Assembly (NCBI GenBank): GCA_028285445.1
Contig: JANQPQ010000033.1
Span: 16,280 to 80,279 of the forward strand
DNA length: 64,000 nt
Reading direction: 5' to 3'
From: Cyclobacteriaceae bacterium
GTDB taxonomy: Bacteria > Bacteroidota > Bacteroidia > Cytophagales > Cyclobacteriaceae
Part shown: piece after piece, positions 30,572 to 39,569 of the stretch
Numbering within the stretch: the stretch's first letter is position 1
Layout: each line of letters begins with the position of its first letter
Notes under the pieces: model-generated
What the model saw: only the letters and a program-made list of their open reading frames with translations
Told to the model about the DNA's origin: nothing
Databases searched by the model: none
Program-made: the position numbers and the translations under genes

Positions 30572-33211
30572 CTAGTTTTTTTCTTGCAGCTCTTTTAACT
30601 GGGTCTCCATTGTATTCATCCTTTCTTCCTGCTTAATAATGTATAAGGTTAGCTCCTCAATTTTCTTGAGCAGGCTGGCATTTATCTCTCCCAGGTTAAC
30701 ACCGTTTGCTTCTACTACCTTGGCCGCTGGAATTCCCGGGAGGTGGTTCTCTTTTTGAATGAAGCGCTTCAGGTCCGATATACTCATTAAGTCATAATCG
30801 TCTGCAAAGACATAATCTGGCCAGCTCTCAGATACCTGGACGTTTACTTCTTCCATTACGGCTTTGCCATCAACAGCAACCTTATAGCCACTCGGTACCA
30901 CATCTGTACCAACTGCAAGGCCGCCGTCGTTATTAATTCTCATCACCTCTGTAGTTCCAATAAACCATTCGAAACCCCCGCCGTTAACATTACCCGTTTG
31001 AAACCAGATCGGGTATTTCCCGCCATCAGCCGCGCCCATTCCAATTCCGTATGAGTTGCCTGTGGAATTGTTCATGGCATATCGCACACCAGATGAATAA
31101 CCTACAGTTGGATCGGCCAGACCGCTGGCATTGCGAGACATGATAAAGCCATTGACGTCGATGCTACCATATTGGTTGGCAATACCTACCCCAATCGTCC
31201 CGTTGTACTGAATTGTGCCGCTATTGTCAATCCATGGCGAGCTACCTCCTCCGGAAATTGGAGATCCATTAACTAATACTGCTGTTGCATTAATGGTACC
31301 GGCCACGTCGAGTTCGTAGGCCGGAGAAGTTGTTCCAATGCCAACCTTATCCGTGGCGAAATCTCCATAGATAAGTGTAGAAACATCATTGTTGGCAATG
31401 TACAGCTTGTCAGAGCCTGTCTCATTATAGCCAGCTTTGGCTCCTATGAACACATTCCTTGAGCCAGTTGTATTGTTGTATCCTGAATAGAGTCCCAGGA
31501 ATGTATTGTTACTTCCCGAGGTATGAAGAACACCGGCCTGGAATCCGGCAAAGAAATTATATGACCCACTGCTACCCTTTCCAGCTTCATAACCAATGTA
31601 TAAGTTAGCTATGCCAATGCCATTATTGTAGCCAGATCGAAAACCCAAGCTAGTGTTATTAGTACCACTTGAATTGTTCTGGCCAGACTGCACACCGACA
31701 TAGGTATTTCTGTCACCATCGGTGCTATTAAAACCCGATTGAAAGCCAATAAATGTGTTGGAGCTTCCCCCAGTGCTGTACCTTCCGGCAAGGCTTCCCA
31801 CATAGGTATTGTAGAGGCTTGAAATCTCATCAGCCCCGGCATTGGTACCCAAGTAGGTATTATCACCACCACCCACATTATCGTAGCCGGCACCTTGGCC
31901 CACAAATGTATTATTGTTACCTGTGGTGTTCGAATACCCCGTAGCATCTCCAAGGAAGGTATTGCTGCTACCGGTAGTATTGGACTTGCCTGAGTAGCTG
32001 CCAAAGAAAGCGCTGTAACGACCAGTAGTTGTATTTTCACCTGCATAGGCACCAGCGTAGTTATTTCTTGTACCGGTGGTAATGCTTGAGCCTGCCTCCC
32101 GTCCAATGAAGGTGTTCAAAGTACCCTGTATCAGGGTAATCGCATTATTGCCTGAAATTAAAAACTGGCTGCCAGCATTCACCTGTCCAGCTACGTCAAG
32201 TGTATAGGCTGGAGTGGTAAGGCCTATGCCCAGGCGCCCATCTTTGTCGTAAACCATCTCACTGAATTGACCAGTGGAATTCTTTCGGGTTAAGAAATGG
32301 ATAGCGGCAGAAGAGTTACCATGATCTAGCTTAGTAGTTATTTGTGCTGATCTTTTTTCTGAACCTGAATAGGAGTCAGATGTCCACAACAGGCCTCCAC
32401 CATACACTGTATTACCGCGGTGGACCATATTCAGAATGGGAAATCTGTAAGTGGTGGAAAAGCCACTGCCACCACTGATTTGCAAGGTGCTTGGCTCCTG
32501 GGCGTCATATCCAGCGTAGGGCTCCAGCCAAGAACTGGCGTCACCTACAATAGCATCGCCTCCCACATGTAGCTTCTTTAGAGGGGTATCATTCCCGATA
32601 CCAAGGTCTCCTGAAGGAGTCAATGTCATGCGCTCTATCCAGCCCTGGGCTCCTGATGAATTCATCCCGGAGGAAGTACCAAACCTCAATGAAGATCCCT
32701 CATTCCATGCCAACCTGGGGCCTGTAGCCAAGTTGTTATTGGCCCCAATTGCTAAAAATGGTAGGCCTGATTGTATTACTGCAAAGGCGTCGCCAACATT
32801 TTGGTAGATGTGAAGGTTTTGAATCGGAGATGTTGTGCCCAAGCCCACCCCACTATCTGCTATGCGCATTTTCTCAATAAACCCTATTGCCCCAAGGGAG
32901 TCAAATCCGGTGGTAGTACCAAATTTCATCGGTGAGCTATTGTGCCAGATCATTACCGGCCCAATGCCTGCATAGTGGCTTGTACCTAGCCCTAAATATT
33001 GGGATCCAGATTGAATGACATTATAGGCATTTCCGGATAACTGATAAATATGGCTATTCTGGAGGGGGTTGTTAGTACCAATTCCCACCTTTCCAAGATT
33101 ATAATAGATTTTACTCCCGTTGGTTGACCACTGCCCTTTTGCATTTGGCACAATTGCCACTATAGCTGCTATTACTGTTACGCAGCGAAAAAATTGTTTT
33201 ACCGGTATCAT
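30572..33211 (-). CDS. Large fibre / adhesin-like surface protein with GNNNTFLG repeats
   Basis: An 879-residue protein; I start at the ATG giving MIPVKQFFRCVTVIAAIVAIVPNAKGQ, a good signal peptide (an upstream ATG would add 28 residues before it). Residues ~30-360 contain three to four VGIGTxxPxxxLHIY units typical of tail-fibre-like stalks. Residues ~366-602 are about 14 repeats of 16-17 residues, NTFxGxxAGxxNTTGSx, as in head domains of trimeric adhesins (stacked beta roll). The C-terminus has SDLKRFIQKENHLPGIP ... VNLGEINASLLKKIEELTLYIIKQEERMNTM, a coiled coil (about 843-879). Probably a homotrimeric surface fibre. Confidence 0.82.
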   Translation of the reverse strand: MIPVKQFFRCVTVIAAIVAIVPNAKGQWSTNGSKIYYNLGKVGIGTNNPLQNSHIYQLSGNAYNVIQSGSQYLGLGTSHYAGIGPVMIWHNSSPMKFGTTTGFDSLGAIGFIEKMRIADSGVGLGTTSPIQNLHIYQNVGDAFAVIQSGLPFLAIGANNNLATGPRLAWNEGSSLRFGTSSGMNSSGAQGWIERMTLTPSGDLGIGNDTPLKKLHVGGDAIVGDASSWLEPYAGYDAQEPSTLQISGGSGFSTTYRFPILNMVHRGNTVYGGGLLWTSDSYSGSEKRSAQITTKLDHGNSSAAIHFLTRKNSTGQFSEMVYDKDGRLGIGLTTPAYTLDVAGQVNAGSQFLISGNNAITLIQGTLNTFIGREAGSSITTGTRNNYAGAYAGENTTTGRYSAFFGSYSGKSNTTGSSNTFLGDATGYSNTTGNNNTFVGQGAGYDNVGGGDNTYLGTNAGADEISSLYNTYVGSLAGRYSTGGSSNTFIGFQSGFNSTDGDRNTYVGVQSGQNNSSGTNNTSLGFRSGYNNGIGIANLYIGYEAGKGSSGSYNFFAGFQAGVLHTSGSNNTFLGLYSGYNNTTGSRNVFIGAKAGYNETGSDKLYIANNDVSTLIYGDFATDKVGIGTTSPAYELDVAGTINATAVLVNGSPISGGGSSPWIDNSGTIQYNGTIGVGIANQYGSIDVNGFIMSRNASGLADPTVGYSSGVRYAMNNSTGNSYGIGMGAADGGKYPIWFQTGNVNGGGFEWFIGTTEVMRINNDGGLAVGTDVVPSGYKVAVDGKAVMEEVNVQVSESWPDYVFADDYDLMSISDLKRFIQKENHLPGIPAAKVVEANGVNLGEINASLLKKIEELTLYIIKQEERMNTMETQLKELQEKN

Positions 33212-33253
33212 ATACTTAGTTGATAATATTGATTGGAAGATTATGGGGGTAGC

Positions 33254-33270
33254 TTGTCTCGTTGAGACAA
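33254..33270. promoter_or_regulatory. Perfect inverted repeat upstream of the fibre gene
   Basis: TTGTCTC-GTT-GAGACAA, 43 bases before the start codon (33211) of the minus-strand fibre gene. Its position suits an operator or a leader hairpin. No exact -7 box was found next to it. Confidence 0.35.
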
Positions 33271-33347
33271 ATACCTCAAAAGAGTTAATTGCCAATGGCA
33301 GACTTTTGTTACCCTAAAAAGTGCTGAAAACGTATTGATCAGGTAAG

Positions 33348-34565
33348 CTAGAGAACCTCTCCTACCCTTTCGAAGAATTGCCACCAGTCAACATCACCAT
33401 AGCCTTTGCCAAGTCTTACCATCACAAGATTCTTCCTGGGATCGACATAGATAAACTGACCTAGTAGGCCAGAAGCCATAAAAGCGGGGCCCATTTCCTG
33501 AGCGAAGTACTTATCAGGATAGCGCCTCGATCTACGCAGCCATCGGTAGTGCTGCCGGGCAGTCTGTAGCTCAAGGGAATCGAAATAAACCGGGCGCGAA
33601 ACACTATACCAATGATTTTGGTACCGTCTGTATGGTGGAGTTGATGTTATTGACTTTTGCACCCATTCTTTGGGTACAATCTGCTCACCATTCCATTGGC
33701 CGTGATTTAGGTATAGCCTTCCGAATTTAGCAAAATCGCGAGCGGTAGCATTGAGGCAGCAATATGTTTTTACTGTGCGATTTTTCTTACTATCGATGCT
33801 CCAGCTTGCATCGTATTCCATACCTATCTTCTTCCAAATTTTCTCCTGCAGGTATTCAGCTGGCGTTTTACCCGTAGCCCGTTCCAGGATCAGTCCTAAT
33901 ACCTGCGTGTTCACACTTTGGTATTCGTACCGGGTACCGGGATCTCTTTCAAATTCAAGTTTGGAAACCAGTCTCTCCAGGTTCTTGCCATAGTAAAGAG
34001 GTGCTATTCCCTTGAAGGGATTGAAGAACGCTCTCTCATTAAAATCGAGACCCGAAAACATATCGAGCAAATGCCCAATGGTGAGCTCCTCTATGCGAGG
34101 GTCACTGTCACACAGTTCTGGCAAGTACTTGGAAACTGGATCGCTGACGCTTTCAATTGCGCCTTCTTCAATGGCGATACCAATTAGTGCTGATGTGAAG
34201 GACTTTGCGACAGAGAAAGATGGAACTACAGAGCTTTGCTCATATTTGCCATAGTATTCCTCAAAGAGGATGGTGTCATTCCTAACAATGACCAATGCTA
34301 CAGTCTTATCCTTCTTCCTTCCAACAAGGGAATCCATCTTGTGCTTCCCATTCCTGTAGGGAATTGATTCAAAAAGTTCAGGTTGTAAAGACTTTGCGAA
34401 CAAGAATGGTTGATCAGAGTCTCTAGTAACCGTAAGAGCCGGAAACTTCTTATGGTCTCTCAAGTCAACCACGTTCCAAACAAAATAACGCCCCACATGG
34501 CAGCTTGTGACTAGAATCACTAGCAACGTTGTTATTAAGACTTGGGAGGGGCTGAATTTTAGCAT
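33348..34565 (-). CDS. Serine hydrolase, class C beta-lactamase family, lipoprotein
   Basis: A 405-residue protein. The N-terminus MLKFSPSQVLITTLLVILVTSC has a lipobox-like end (Cys22). The serine beta-lactamase-like fold is shown by SVAK (SxxK nucleophile motif, near residue 118) and YQSVN (YxN, near 212) in FERDPGTRYEYQSVNTQVLGLILERATGKTPAEYL. The KTG-like motif near the C-terminus is not clear. Relatives are EstB-type esterases, D-aminopeptidases and penicillin-binding-like proteins, so resistance to antibiotics should not be assumed. Anchored in the periplasm by inference. Confidence 0.88.
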   Translation of the reverse strand: MLKFSPSQVLITTLLVILVTSCHVGRYFVWNVVDLRDHKKFPALTVTRDSDQPFLFAKSLQPELFESIPYRNGKHKMDSLVGRKKDKTVALVIVRNDTILFEEYYGKYEQSSVVPSFSVAKSFTSALIGIAIEEGAIESVSDPVSKYLPELCDSDPRIEELTIGHLLDMFSGLDFNERAFFNPFKGIAPLYYGKNLERLVSKLEFERDPGTRYEYQSVNTQVLGLILERATGKTPAEYLQEKIWKKIGMEYDASWSIDSKKNRTVKTYCCLNATARDFAKFGRLYLNHGQWNGEQIVPKEWVQKSITSTPPYRRYQNHWYSVSRPVYFDSLELQTARQHYRWLRRSRRYPDKYFAQEMGPAFMASGLLGQFIYVDPRKNLVMVRLGKGYGDVDWWQFFERVGEVL

Positions 34566-34812
34566 TGCTTAATTACTAACGAGCTAATTGGATTATTCGG
34601 TGCACATGAAGCTCTCATTAAGCCCAAAATCAGGGATTTTTTTCTTCAAATCCTTTCATTTAACCTCCATTTGGCTCAAATGTATGAAAATGCCGTTTGG
34701 ATGTTAGAATCTGCGTTTTTGGAAAAAGTTCAAACTTTTCAAGTTTTTTTTTCGATCTGGTAACATCTAAAAGATATTTGCGTCTAATATTGTAGTTCCA
34801 AACTGGTAAACG

Positions 34813-35031
34813 ATGGTAAACCGCCCTAAACTAATATCGTTTTTCCTCCGATTTATAGCCGTAAGTCTGGTAGTGGTATTATTGGGCACTTTTGTCACTT
34901 TCAAGGTTAACCAAGAGCTGCAGAAACTTAGTAAAACTGAGCAAAGGGAATACCTACAAGCCAACACTCTTCTTCTTCCTATCTTAATTTTCGTTTCAGC
35001 AAAAACACTGAAGCGAGAGAAGGATCGATAA
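34813..35031 (+). CDS. Possible small membrane protein
   Basis: A 72-residue frame with ATG 34813. One strong membrane helix (LISFFLRFIAVSLVVVLLGTFVTF, about 7-30) is followed by an amphipathic charged stretch VNQELQKLSKTEQREYLQANT and a second weaker hydrophobic segment ending in a basic KTLKREKDR tail. This pattern is protein-like, unlike random frames. A near -7 box TAATATTG (34795-34802) lies 10 bases upstream. The opposite strand has a 103-codon frame with low-quality composition. No family recognised. Confidence 0.4.
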   Translation: MVNRPKLISFFLRFIAVSLVVVLLGTFVTFKVNQELQKLSKTEQREYLQANTLLLPILIFVSAKTLKREKDR

Positions 35032-35095
35032 TATCTCCCCTTACTTCCTTTTTCATAGAACTCGGTGATTATATTCACAGTGTCAATCCTGTGTT

Positions 35096-36148
35096 ATGAC
35101 GCTTGAAGACTGCAAGAATATCCACGACCTTAAAGAGGAAGCATCTAAGGTGCTCGATCCATGGCCATTTGAATACCTTATTGGAGGGGCTGACGACCTG
35201 CGAACAGTTGAAAGGAATTCCTCAGCATTTGAGAAGTACCAAATCAGGCCTAGAAGATTAGTTGATGTATCGCAGGTCTCAACGGAGGTCAATGTCTTAG
35301 GAAAGCCAAGGGCCACTCCCATTTTTATTGCTCCCGTTGGTCTACAGAAAGAATTTCACAGCGATGCGGAACTGGCAACAGCCAAAGGATCAAACGCCCT
35401 TGGCAACCAGCTTATTCTTTCAACCCTTTCCAGTTATTCCTACCCCGAAATAGCTCAAGAGACTGAAATTCAACCCTGGTTTCAGCTTTACCCAACTAAC
35501 AGCCTTTCAACCAGGAAGAAATTATTACAAATTGCTGAAGAAGCCGGAGCCGAAGTAGTGGTGCTCACTGTGGATGTGCCGGTTGTTGGCAATAGGGAGA
35601 GTCATGTCGACTTTCTGAATCAAGCCACAGAAAGCCTAGGAGATAAGTCCAGCAACCTGAAAGGATTAGTTTCAGATGATTTTACATTTAACGATCCAAC
35701 CCTTACCTGGGATTACATCGACTGGGTTCGTGAAAACTGCTCAATGAAGATTGTTATTAAAGGAATTATGACAGGCGTGGATACTGAGCTTTGCTTAAGA
35801 AAAAAGGTTGATGGCATAATAGTATCCAATCACGGTGGCCGCCAGCTGGAAAGTGATCTAAGCACAATTGAAGCACTTCCTGAAGTGGTGGCAGCGGCCA
35901 AAGGAAAAATACCTGTGATGCTAGATGGCGGGATCCATCGGGGTACTGATATTTTTAAAGCATTGGCACTGGGCGCAGTGGCGGTGTGCATAGGCAGAGC
36001 TTTTTGTTATGGGCTTGCTGCATTCGGTCAGCCAGGAGTAGAGAGAGCTTTGCAGATATTACAAGCTGAGTTCGAAAGATGTATGCGGTTATCTGGGGTT
36101 ACAACCCTGGAAGAAATAGGACCAGGCTTTATTCAAGGAGCCAATTAG
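35096..36148 (+). CDS. FMN-dependent alpha-hydroxy-acid dehydrogenase (lactate oxidising type)
   Basis: A 350-residue TIM-barrel flavoenzyme. FEYLIGGADDLRTVERN at the N-terminus, substrate loop PIFIAPVGLQKEFHSDAELATAKGSN, FMN contacts QPWFQLYP and VIKGI (Lys222), the catalytic HGGRQL (His246, Arg249 in SNHGGRQLE), then VMLDGGIHRGTDIFKALALGA. It should oxidise L-lactate or a related 2-hydroxy acid to the keto acid. The convergent neighbour is a lactate permease, 5 bases away, which supports lactate as substrate. Electron acceptor (quinone or oxygen) cannot be told from sequence. Confidence 0.9.
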   Translation: MTLEDCKNIHDLKEEASKVLDPWPFEYLIGGADDLRTVERNSSAFEKYQIRPRRLVDVSQVSTEVNVLGKPRATPIFIAPVGLQKEFHSDAELATAKGSNALGNQLILSTLSSYSYPEIAQETEIQPWFQLYPTNSLSTRKKLLQIAEEAGAEVVVLTVDVPVVGNRESHVDFLNQATESLGDKSSNLKGLVSDDFTFNDPTLTWDYIDWVRENCSMKIVIKGIMTGVDTELCLRKKVDGIIVSNHGGRQLESDLSTIEALPEVVAAAKGKIPVMLDGGIHRGTDIFKALALGAVAVCIGRAFCYGLAAFGQPGVERALQILQAEFERCMRLSGVTTLEEIGPGFIQGAN

Positions 36149-36153
36149 GATAG

Positions 36154-37836
36154 CTAGATTGCATGAAATAAATCTGGCCACCGCACTAGTATTACTCCCA
36201 AAATACCAACCACCACCAAATAGTATGCTGTTGGTAGAATTGTTCTCCTCAGCGTTTCTCCCTCACGACCCAACAGTCCCACAGTAGCCGAGGCAGCTAC
36301 AACGTTATGAATAGCGATCATATTGCCAGCAGCCGCCCCAACGGCTTGCAGGGCAACCACACTGCTGGTGGAAAGCACCAGCGATTCTGCTACCCCGAAT
36401 TGAAATAGGCTAAACATTAAATTACTAACCGTGTTGCTGCCGGCAATGAAGGCTCCCAATGCGCCAATGGATGGGGCAAAAAAAGGCCAGATCGCCCCCA
36501 CATTGGAAGCAACCCATTCCGCCATGGCAACGGGCATACTTGCAATTCCTAGTTCGTTGTAACCTGAATTTATGTAGATCCTTACCATTGGAATGGCAAA
36601 TATTAACACTACTCCTGCTCCAAGTATCATTCTAATTGACTCCCGAAAGGAATTACTAATCATGTTTCTGGTCATGCCATGCAAAACAATCGTTATCAGA
36701 ACCACCAAAATGATTATGGCCCCAGGCAGGTAGAAAGGAGAACTGCTGGCCGATATGGGGGTTCCAAGAATATTTTCCCATCTCAAGATCAGCGCACCTA
36801 GTATGTCCTTGAAAGGTAATTGAGGCAGCCTGCTCAACACCAGGAAAAGAGCCACCAAAATATAGGGCGCCCAGGCCTTTAGTAAGCCCATGCTTGTGCC
36901 GGCGGCTTCTGATTCAATATGAAGCTTACCCTGCCATGAATCTGGCCAATTCGTTTTTGTATCAAAATCCCAGCTTTTTTTAGGTACCAGCCAGCCCTGG
37001 CGTGCGGCTGCGATTACAATAACCAACCCTATCAAGGCGCCAATTAAGGATGGAAACTCAGGGCCCAGTAAATATCCAGCAAGCGCATACGGAACGGTAA
37101 ATGCTACACCCCCCAAAGTTGCGAAAGGAAGAATTTCCAGCCCCTCTTTCCAGGATCGTTTGCGGCCATAAAAGCGAGTCATCATCATAACCATAAACAA
37201 GGGCATAATAACACCGGTTATACCATGCAGGAGCACAACCTTGTTTGTCACAATTTGCAGGTATTGTGGCAAGGTTATGTTGGACTGGGACAGAAGCTCT
37301 GTGAAGCCTGGACTTTGTAAACCACCTCTCACTCCTACCAGAATTGGTGTACCTGCGGCGCCAAAAGTAACTGCAGTGCTTTGCACCATCATTCCAAGCA
37401 TCACCGCAGCCATTGCTGGAAAACCAAGTGCCAACAAAAGAGGTGCAACAATTGCTGCCGGTGTTCCAAAACCAGAGGCTCCTTCAATGAAGGAACCAAA
37501 CATCCAGACAATAATTATTACCTGTACCCTACGATCGTTGCTGATATTGGAAAAGCCATTCTTAATTGTTGCAATAGCACCTGAATGCTTTAATGTATTC
37601 AAAAGCCAAATGGCCGCGAAGATGATAAATAGAATTTCAATAGTGAGAACTAACCCCTGGATTGTAGAGGCAACAATATTGTCAACGGAAATCTCCCAGG
37701 CAGTTAGGGCAATCACCACCGACAACCCGAATACAACCGGCATTGTTCGCTTAGCGGGCCACCTCCATGCCATCAGGAGCACAGCCGCTAATGAGATAGG
37801 CGATACGGCTAATAATGCTTGCGTTGCCGGGGACAT
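36154..37836 (-). CDS. lldP: L-lactate permease (LctP family)
   Basis: A 560-residue transporter with 12-14 membrane helices. Typical LctP stretches are present: [79 protein letters not shown] and, near the C-terminus, [21 protein letters not shown] with [33 protein letters not shown]. It imports lactate or glycolate with protons. The gene converges with the alpha-hydroxy-acid dehydrogenase and the pair likely lets the cell use lactate. A near -7 box (TATATTTC on the minus strand) lies just upstream. Confidence 0.93.
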   Translation of the reverse strand: MSPATQALLAVSPISLAAVLLMAWRWPAKRTMPVVFGLSVVIALTAWEISVDNIVASTIQGLVLTIEILFIIFAAIWLLNTLKHSGAIATIKNGFSNISNDRRVQVIIIVWMFGSFIEGASGFGTPAAIVAPLLLALGFPAMAAVMLGMMVQSTAVTFGAAGTPILVGVRGGLQSPGFTELLSQSNITLPQYLQIVTNKVVLLHGITGVIMPLFMVMMMTRFYGRKRSWKEGLEILPFATLGGVAFTVPYALAGYLLGPEFPSLIGALIGLVIVIAAARQGWLVPKKSWDFDTKTNWPDSWQGKLHIESEAAGTSMGLLKAWAPYILVALFLVLSRLPQLPFKDILGALILRWENILGTPISASSSPFYLPGAIIILVVLITIVLHGMTRNMISNSFRESIRMILGAGVVLIFAIPMVRIYINSGYNELGIASMPVAMAEWVASNVGAIWPFFAPSIGALGAFIAGSNTVSNLMFSLFQFGVAESLVLSTSSVVALQAVGAAAGNMIAIHNVVAASATVGLLGREGETLRRTILPTAYYLVVVGILGVILVRWPDLFHAI

Positions 37837-37937
37837 ACTGGTCTTTAATCGAAATATAGGTATCCAACATCGAATTTCTTCTTATTTAGTCAAGCTATTG
37901 GCGATATTTACTTCCAGAACCCAATCAGTTGTCAGTT

Positions 37938-38789
37938 ATGAAAAACCTCCCACTTTCAATCCTGATCGTCTTCATCTTTCTATTTGCGTTCACAAACTCA
38001 TCAATTCAGGCTCAATCCACCAATGCTATTACCAAAATCAAGGGGGACGTGTACCGTTACCAGCATAATGCCCACTATTCTGTATTTATGGTAACTGATG
38101 ATGGGATTATCGTAACTGATCCTATTTCGGAAGAAGCTGCCACCTGGCTTAATGGTGAGCTAAAATCAAGATTCAACAAGCCAATTAAGTATTTGATTTA
38201 TAGCCATGATCACGCAGATCACATTACAGGCGGTGCGGCTTTTGGAGATGATGTAATGGTAGTGGGTCATCGATTGACCAAAAAAGCGATTGTGGAAAAC
38301 AACAGGGCAGCAGTAGTGCCTGATCTTACATTTCAGGAGAAACTGACGCTGTCCTTAGGAGGTAAAGAGATTCAACTGTTATATCCTGGGAAATCTCATT
38401 CAGACAATTGCATCATAATGTACTTCCCGGAAGAGAAGGTAGTTTTTGTTGTGGATTTTATCACAGTCAACCGACTGCCATATACCACTTTAAATGGCAA
38501 TTATATGCCGGAATGGGTAGAGGCTATCAAAATGGTAGAAGAGTTGGATTTTGATATTATAGCCCCGGGCCATGCCGGTCTTGGTACCAAGGAAGATGTA
38601 GTTAGGCACAGGGAATACATCCAAGAGCTTTATAGATTGGTATTAGAGGGCGTTAACGCAGGTAGATCTTTGGATCAGTTAAAAGCCTCCATCAAGCTGC
38701 CTCAATATCAAGATTTCATTCAGTATGAAAACTGGCTTCCTCTGAATATTGAGGGCATGCATAGAATAATAACAAACGCTGAAGATTAA
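37938..38789 (+). CDS. Secreted metallo-beta-lactamase-fold hydrolase
   Basis: A 283-residue protein from ATG 37938 with a signal peptide (MKNLPLSILIVFIFLFAFTNSSIQAQ). The MBL motif SHDHADH is at 89-95, with GKSHSDNCIIMYFPEEKVVFVVDF (later His and Asp ligands) and APGHAG near the C-terminus. It groups with the periplasmic MBL-fold hydrolases; substrate not predictable, beta-lactamase activity possible but not specific. Divergent from the lactate permease (101 bases between starts) and followed after 11 bases by a methyltransferase gene. Confidence 0.9.
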   Translation: MKNLPLSILIVFIFLFAFTNSSIQAQSTNAITKIKGDVYRYQHNAHYSVFMVTDDGIIVTDPISEEAATWLNGELKSRFNKPIKYLIYSHDHADHITGGAAFGDDVMVVGHRLTKKAIVENNRAAVVPDLTFQEKLTLSLGGKEIQLLYPGKSHSDNCIIMYFPEEKVVFVVDFITVNRLPYTTLNGNYMPEWVEAIKMVEELDFDIIAPGHAGLGTKEDVVRHREYIQELYRLVLEGVNAGRSLDQLKASIKLPQYQDFIQYENWLPLNIEGMHRIITNAED

Positions 38790-38800
38790 CCCCGGTATTT

Positions 38801-39568
38801 GTGCCAAGGAATCCCCTTAAGCTTCAATTCAAATATGATCTTGATGCTCCGGAACGAACAGATGAGCATAGGGCTATAATCCTTAATAAGCGATTTCTAA
38901 AACGCTTGTACACTAAATGGTACAATGACTTTCAGCAAAACATAAAAACGCTGCCGGAAGGTAAAGTGCTGGAGTTAGGATCTGGCGGCGGGTTTTTCAA
39001 GGAGCTTGAACCCTCCATCATTACTTCAGACTTATTGGATTTGCCCTGGGTGGATATGTCGTTCTCAGCCCTTGAGATGCCCTTTGATAACAATGAATTA
39101 AGTGGCATATGCATGATCGATACATTTCACCATATTCCAGACTCCTCAAAATTTCTAAAAGAGGTAATGAGGGTATTAAAACCAGGGGGTGTGCTGTTAA
39201 TGGTGGAACCAGCCAATAGTCTCTGGGGCAGATTTATCTACCGTAACTTTCATCATGAGCCTTTTAATCCAGACGGTAATTGGATGATTCCTCCCTCCGG
39301 GCCATTGAGTGGTGCGAACGGTGCCTTGCCCTGGATAGTTTTTGAGAGAGACCGCGACAGATTACAGCAAGAGTTTCCAGGTCTAACCGTGGAAGGCCTT
39401 GAGTATCACACGCCACTTCGATATCTGGTAAGCGGAGGGGTGTCTTATAAACAACTGGTGCCTAATTTCAGTTATGGCTTAATGACCTGGGTTGATAACG
39501 CTCTGAGTAGTATCAGCAATCAATTGTCTATGTTTACAACCATAACTGTGAGGAAAACGCAGTTATAG
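38801..39568 (+). CDS. Class I SAM-dependent methyltransferase
   Basis: A 255-residue protein with GTG start. Motif I VLELGSGGGFF (about 55-65), motif for the acidic residue TSDLLDLPWVD, and the Methyltransf_11 post-motifs CMIDTFHHIPDSSKFLKEVMRVLKPGGVLLMVEP. No target specificity domain. It follows the MBL-fold gene by 11 bases and converges on the glycosylation cluster with one base between, so a part in surface glycan or lipid modification is possible. Confidence 0.85.
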   Translation: MPRNPLKLQFKYDLDAPERTDEHRAIILNKRFLKRLYTKWYNDFQQNIKTLPEGKVLELGSGGGFFKELEPSIITSDLLDLPWVDMSFSALEMPFDNNELSGICMIDTFHHIPDSSKFLKEVMRVLKPGGVLLMVEPANSLWGRFIYRNFHHEPFNPDGNWMIPPSGPLSGANGALPWIVFERDRDRLQQEFPGLTVEGLEYHTPLRYLVSGGVSYKQLVPNFSYGLMTWVDNALSSISNQLSMFTTITVRKTQL

Positions 39569-39569
39569 C

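Noticed and set aside
31609..32106. 165-codon minus-strand frame in the fibre protein gene
   Set aside because: Out-of-frame reading of the repeat region; its apparent repeats only mirror the NTFxGxxAG units of the real protein.
31400..32120. Regularly spaced repeats about 50 bases apart, CRISPR-like at first glance
   Set aside because: The repeats are degenerate, in phase with codons and encode the 16-17-residue head repeats; there are no conserved direct repeats with unique spacers and no cas genes.
33348..34565. Antibiotic-resistance beta-lactamase
   Set aside because: SxxK and YxN are present, but the sequence is of the broad serine hydrolase (esterase/peptidase) type, so a resistance role is not supported.
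34767..35078. 103-codon minus-strand frame opposite the small membrane protein frame
   Set aside because: Composition rich in Arg, Thr and Cys with no helix pattern; the plus-strand frame looks more protein-like.
37241..38068. 275-codon open frame on the plus strand across the lactate permease gene
   Set aside because: It is antisense to a clear LctP permease for most of its length and its translation has no domain-like features; the GC pattern of the real gene on the minus strand leaves this frame open by chance.
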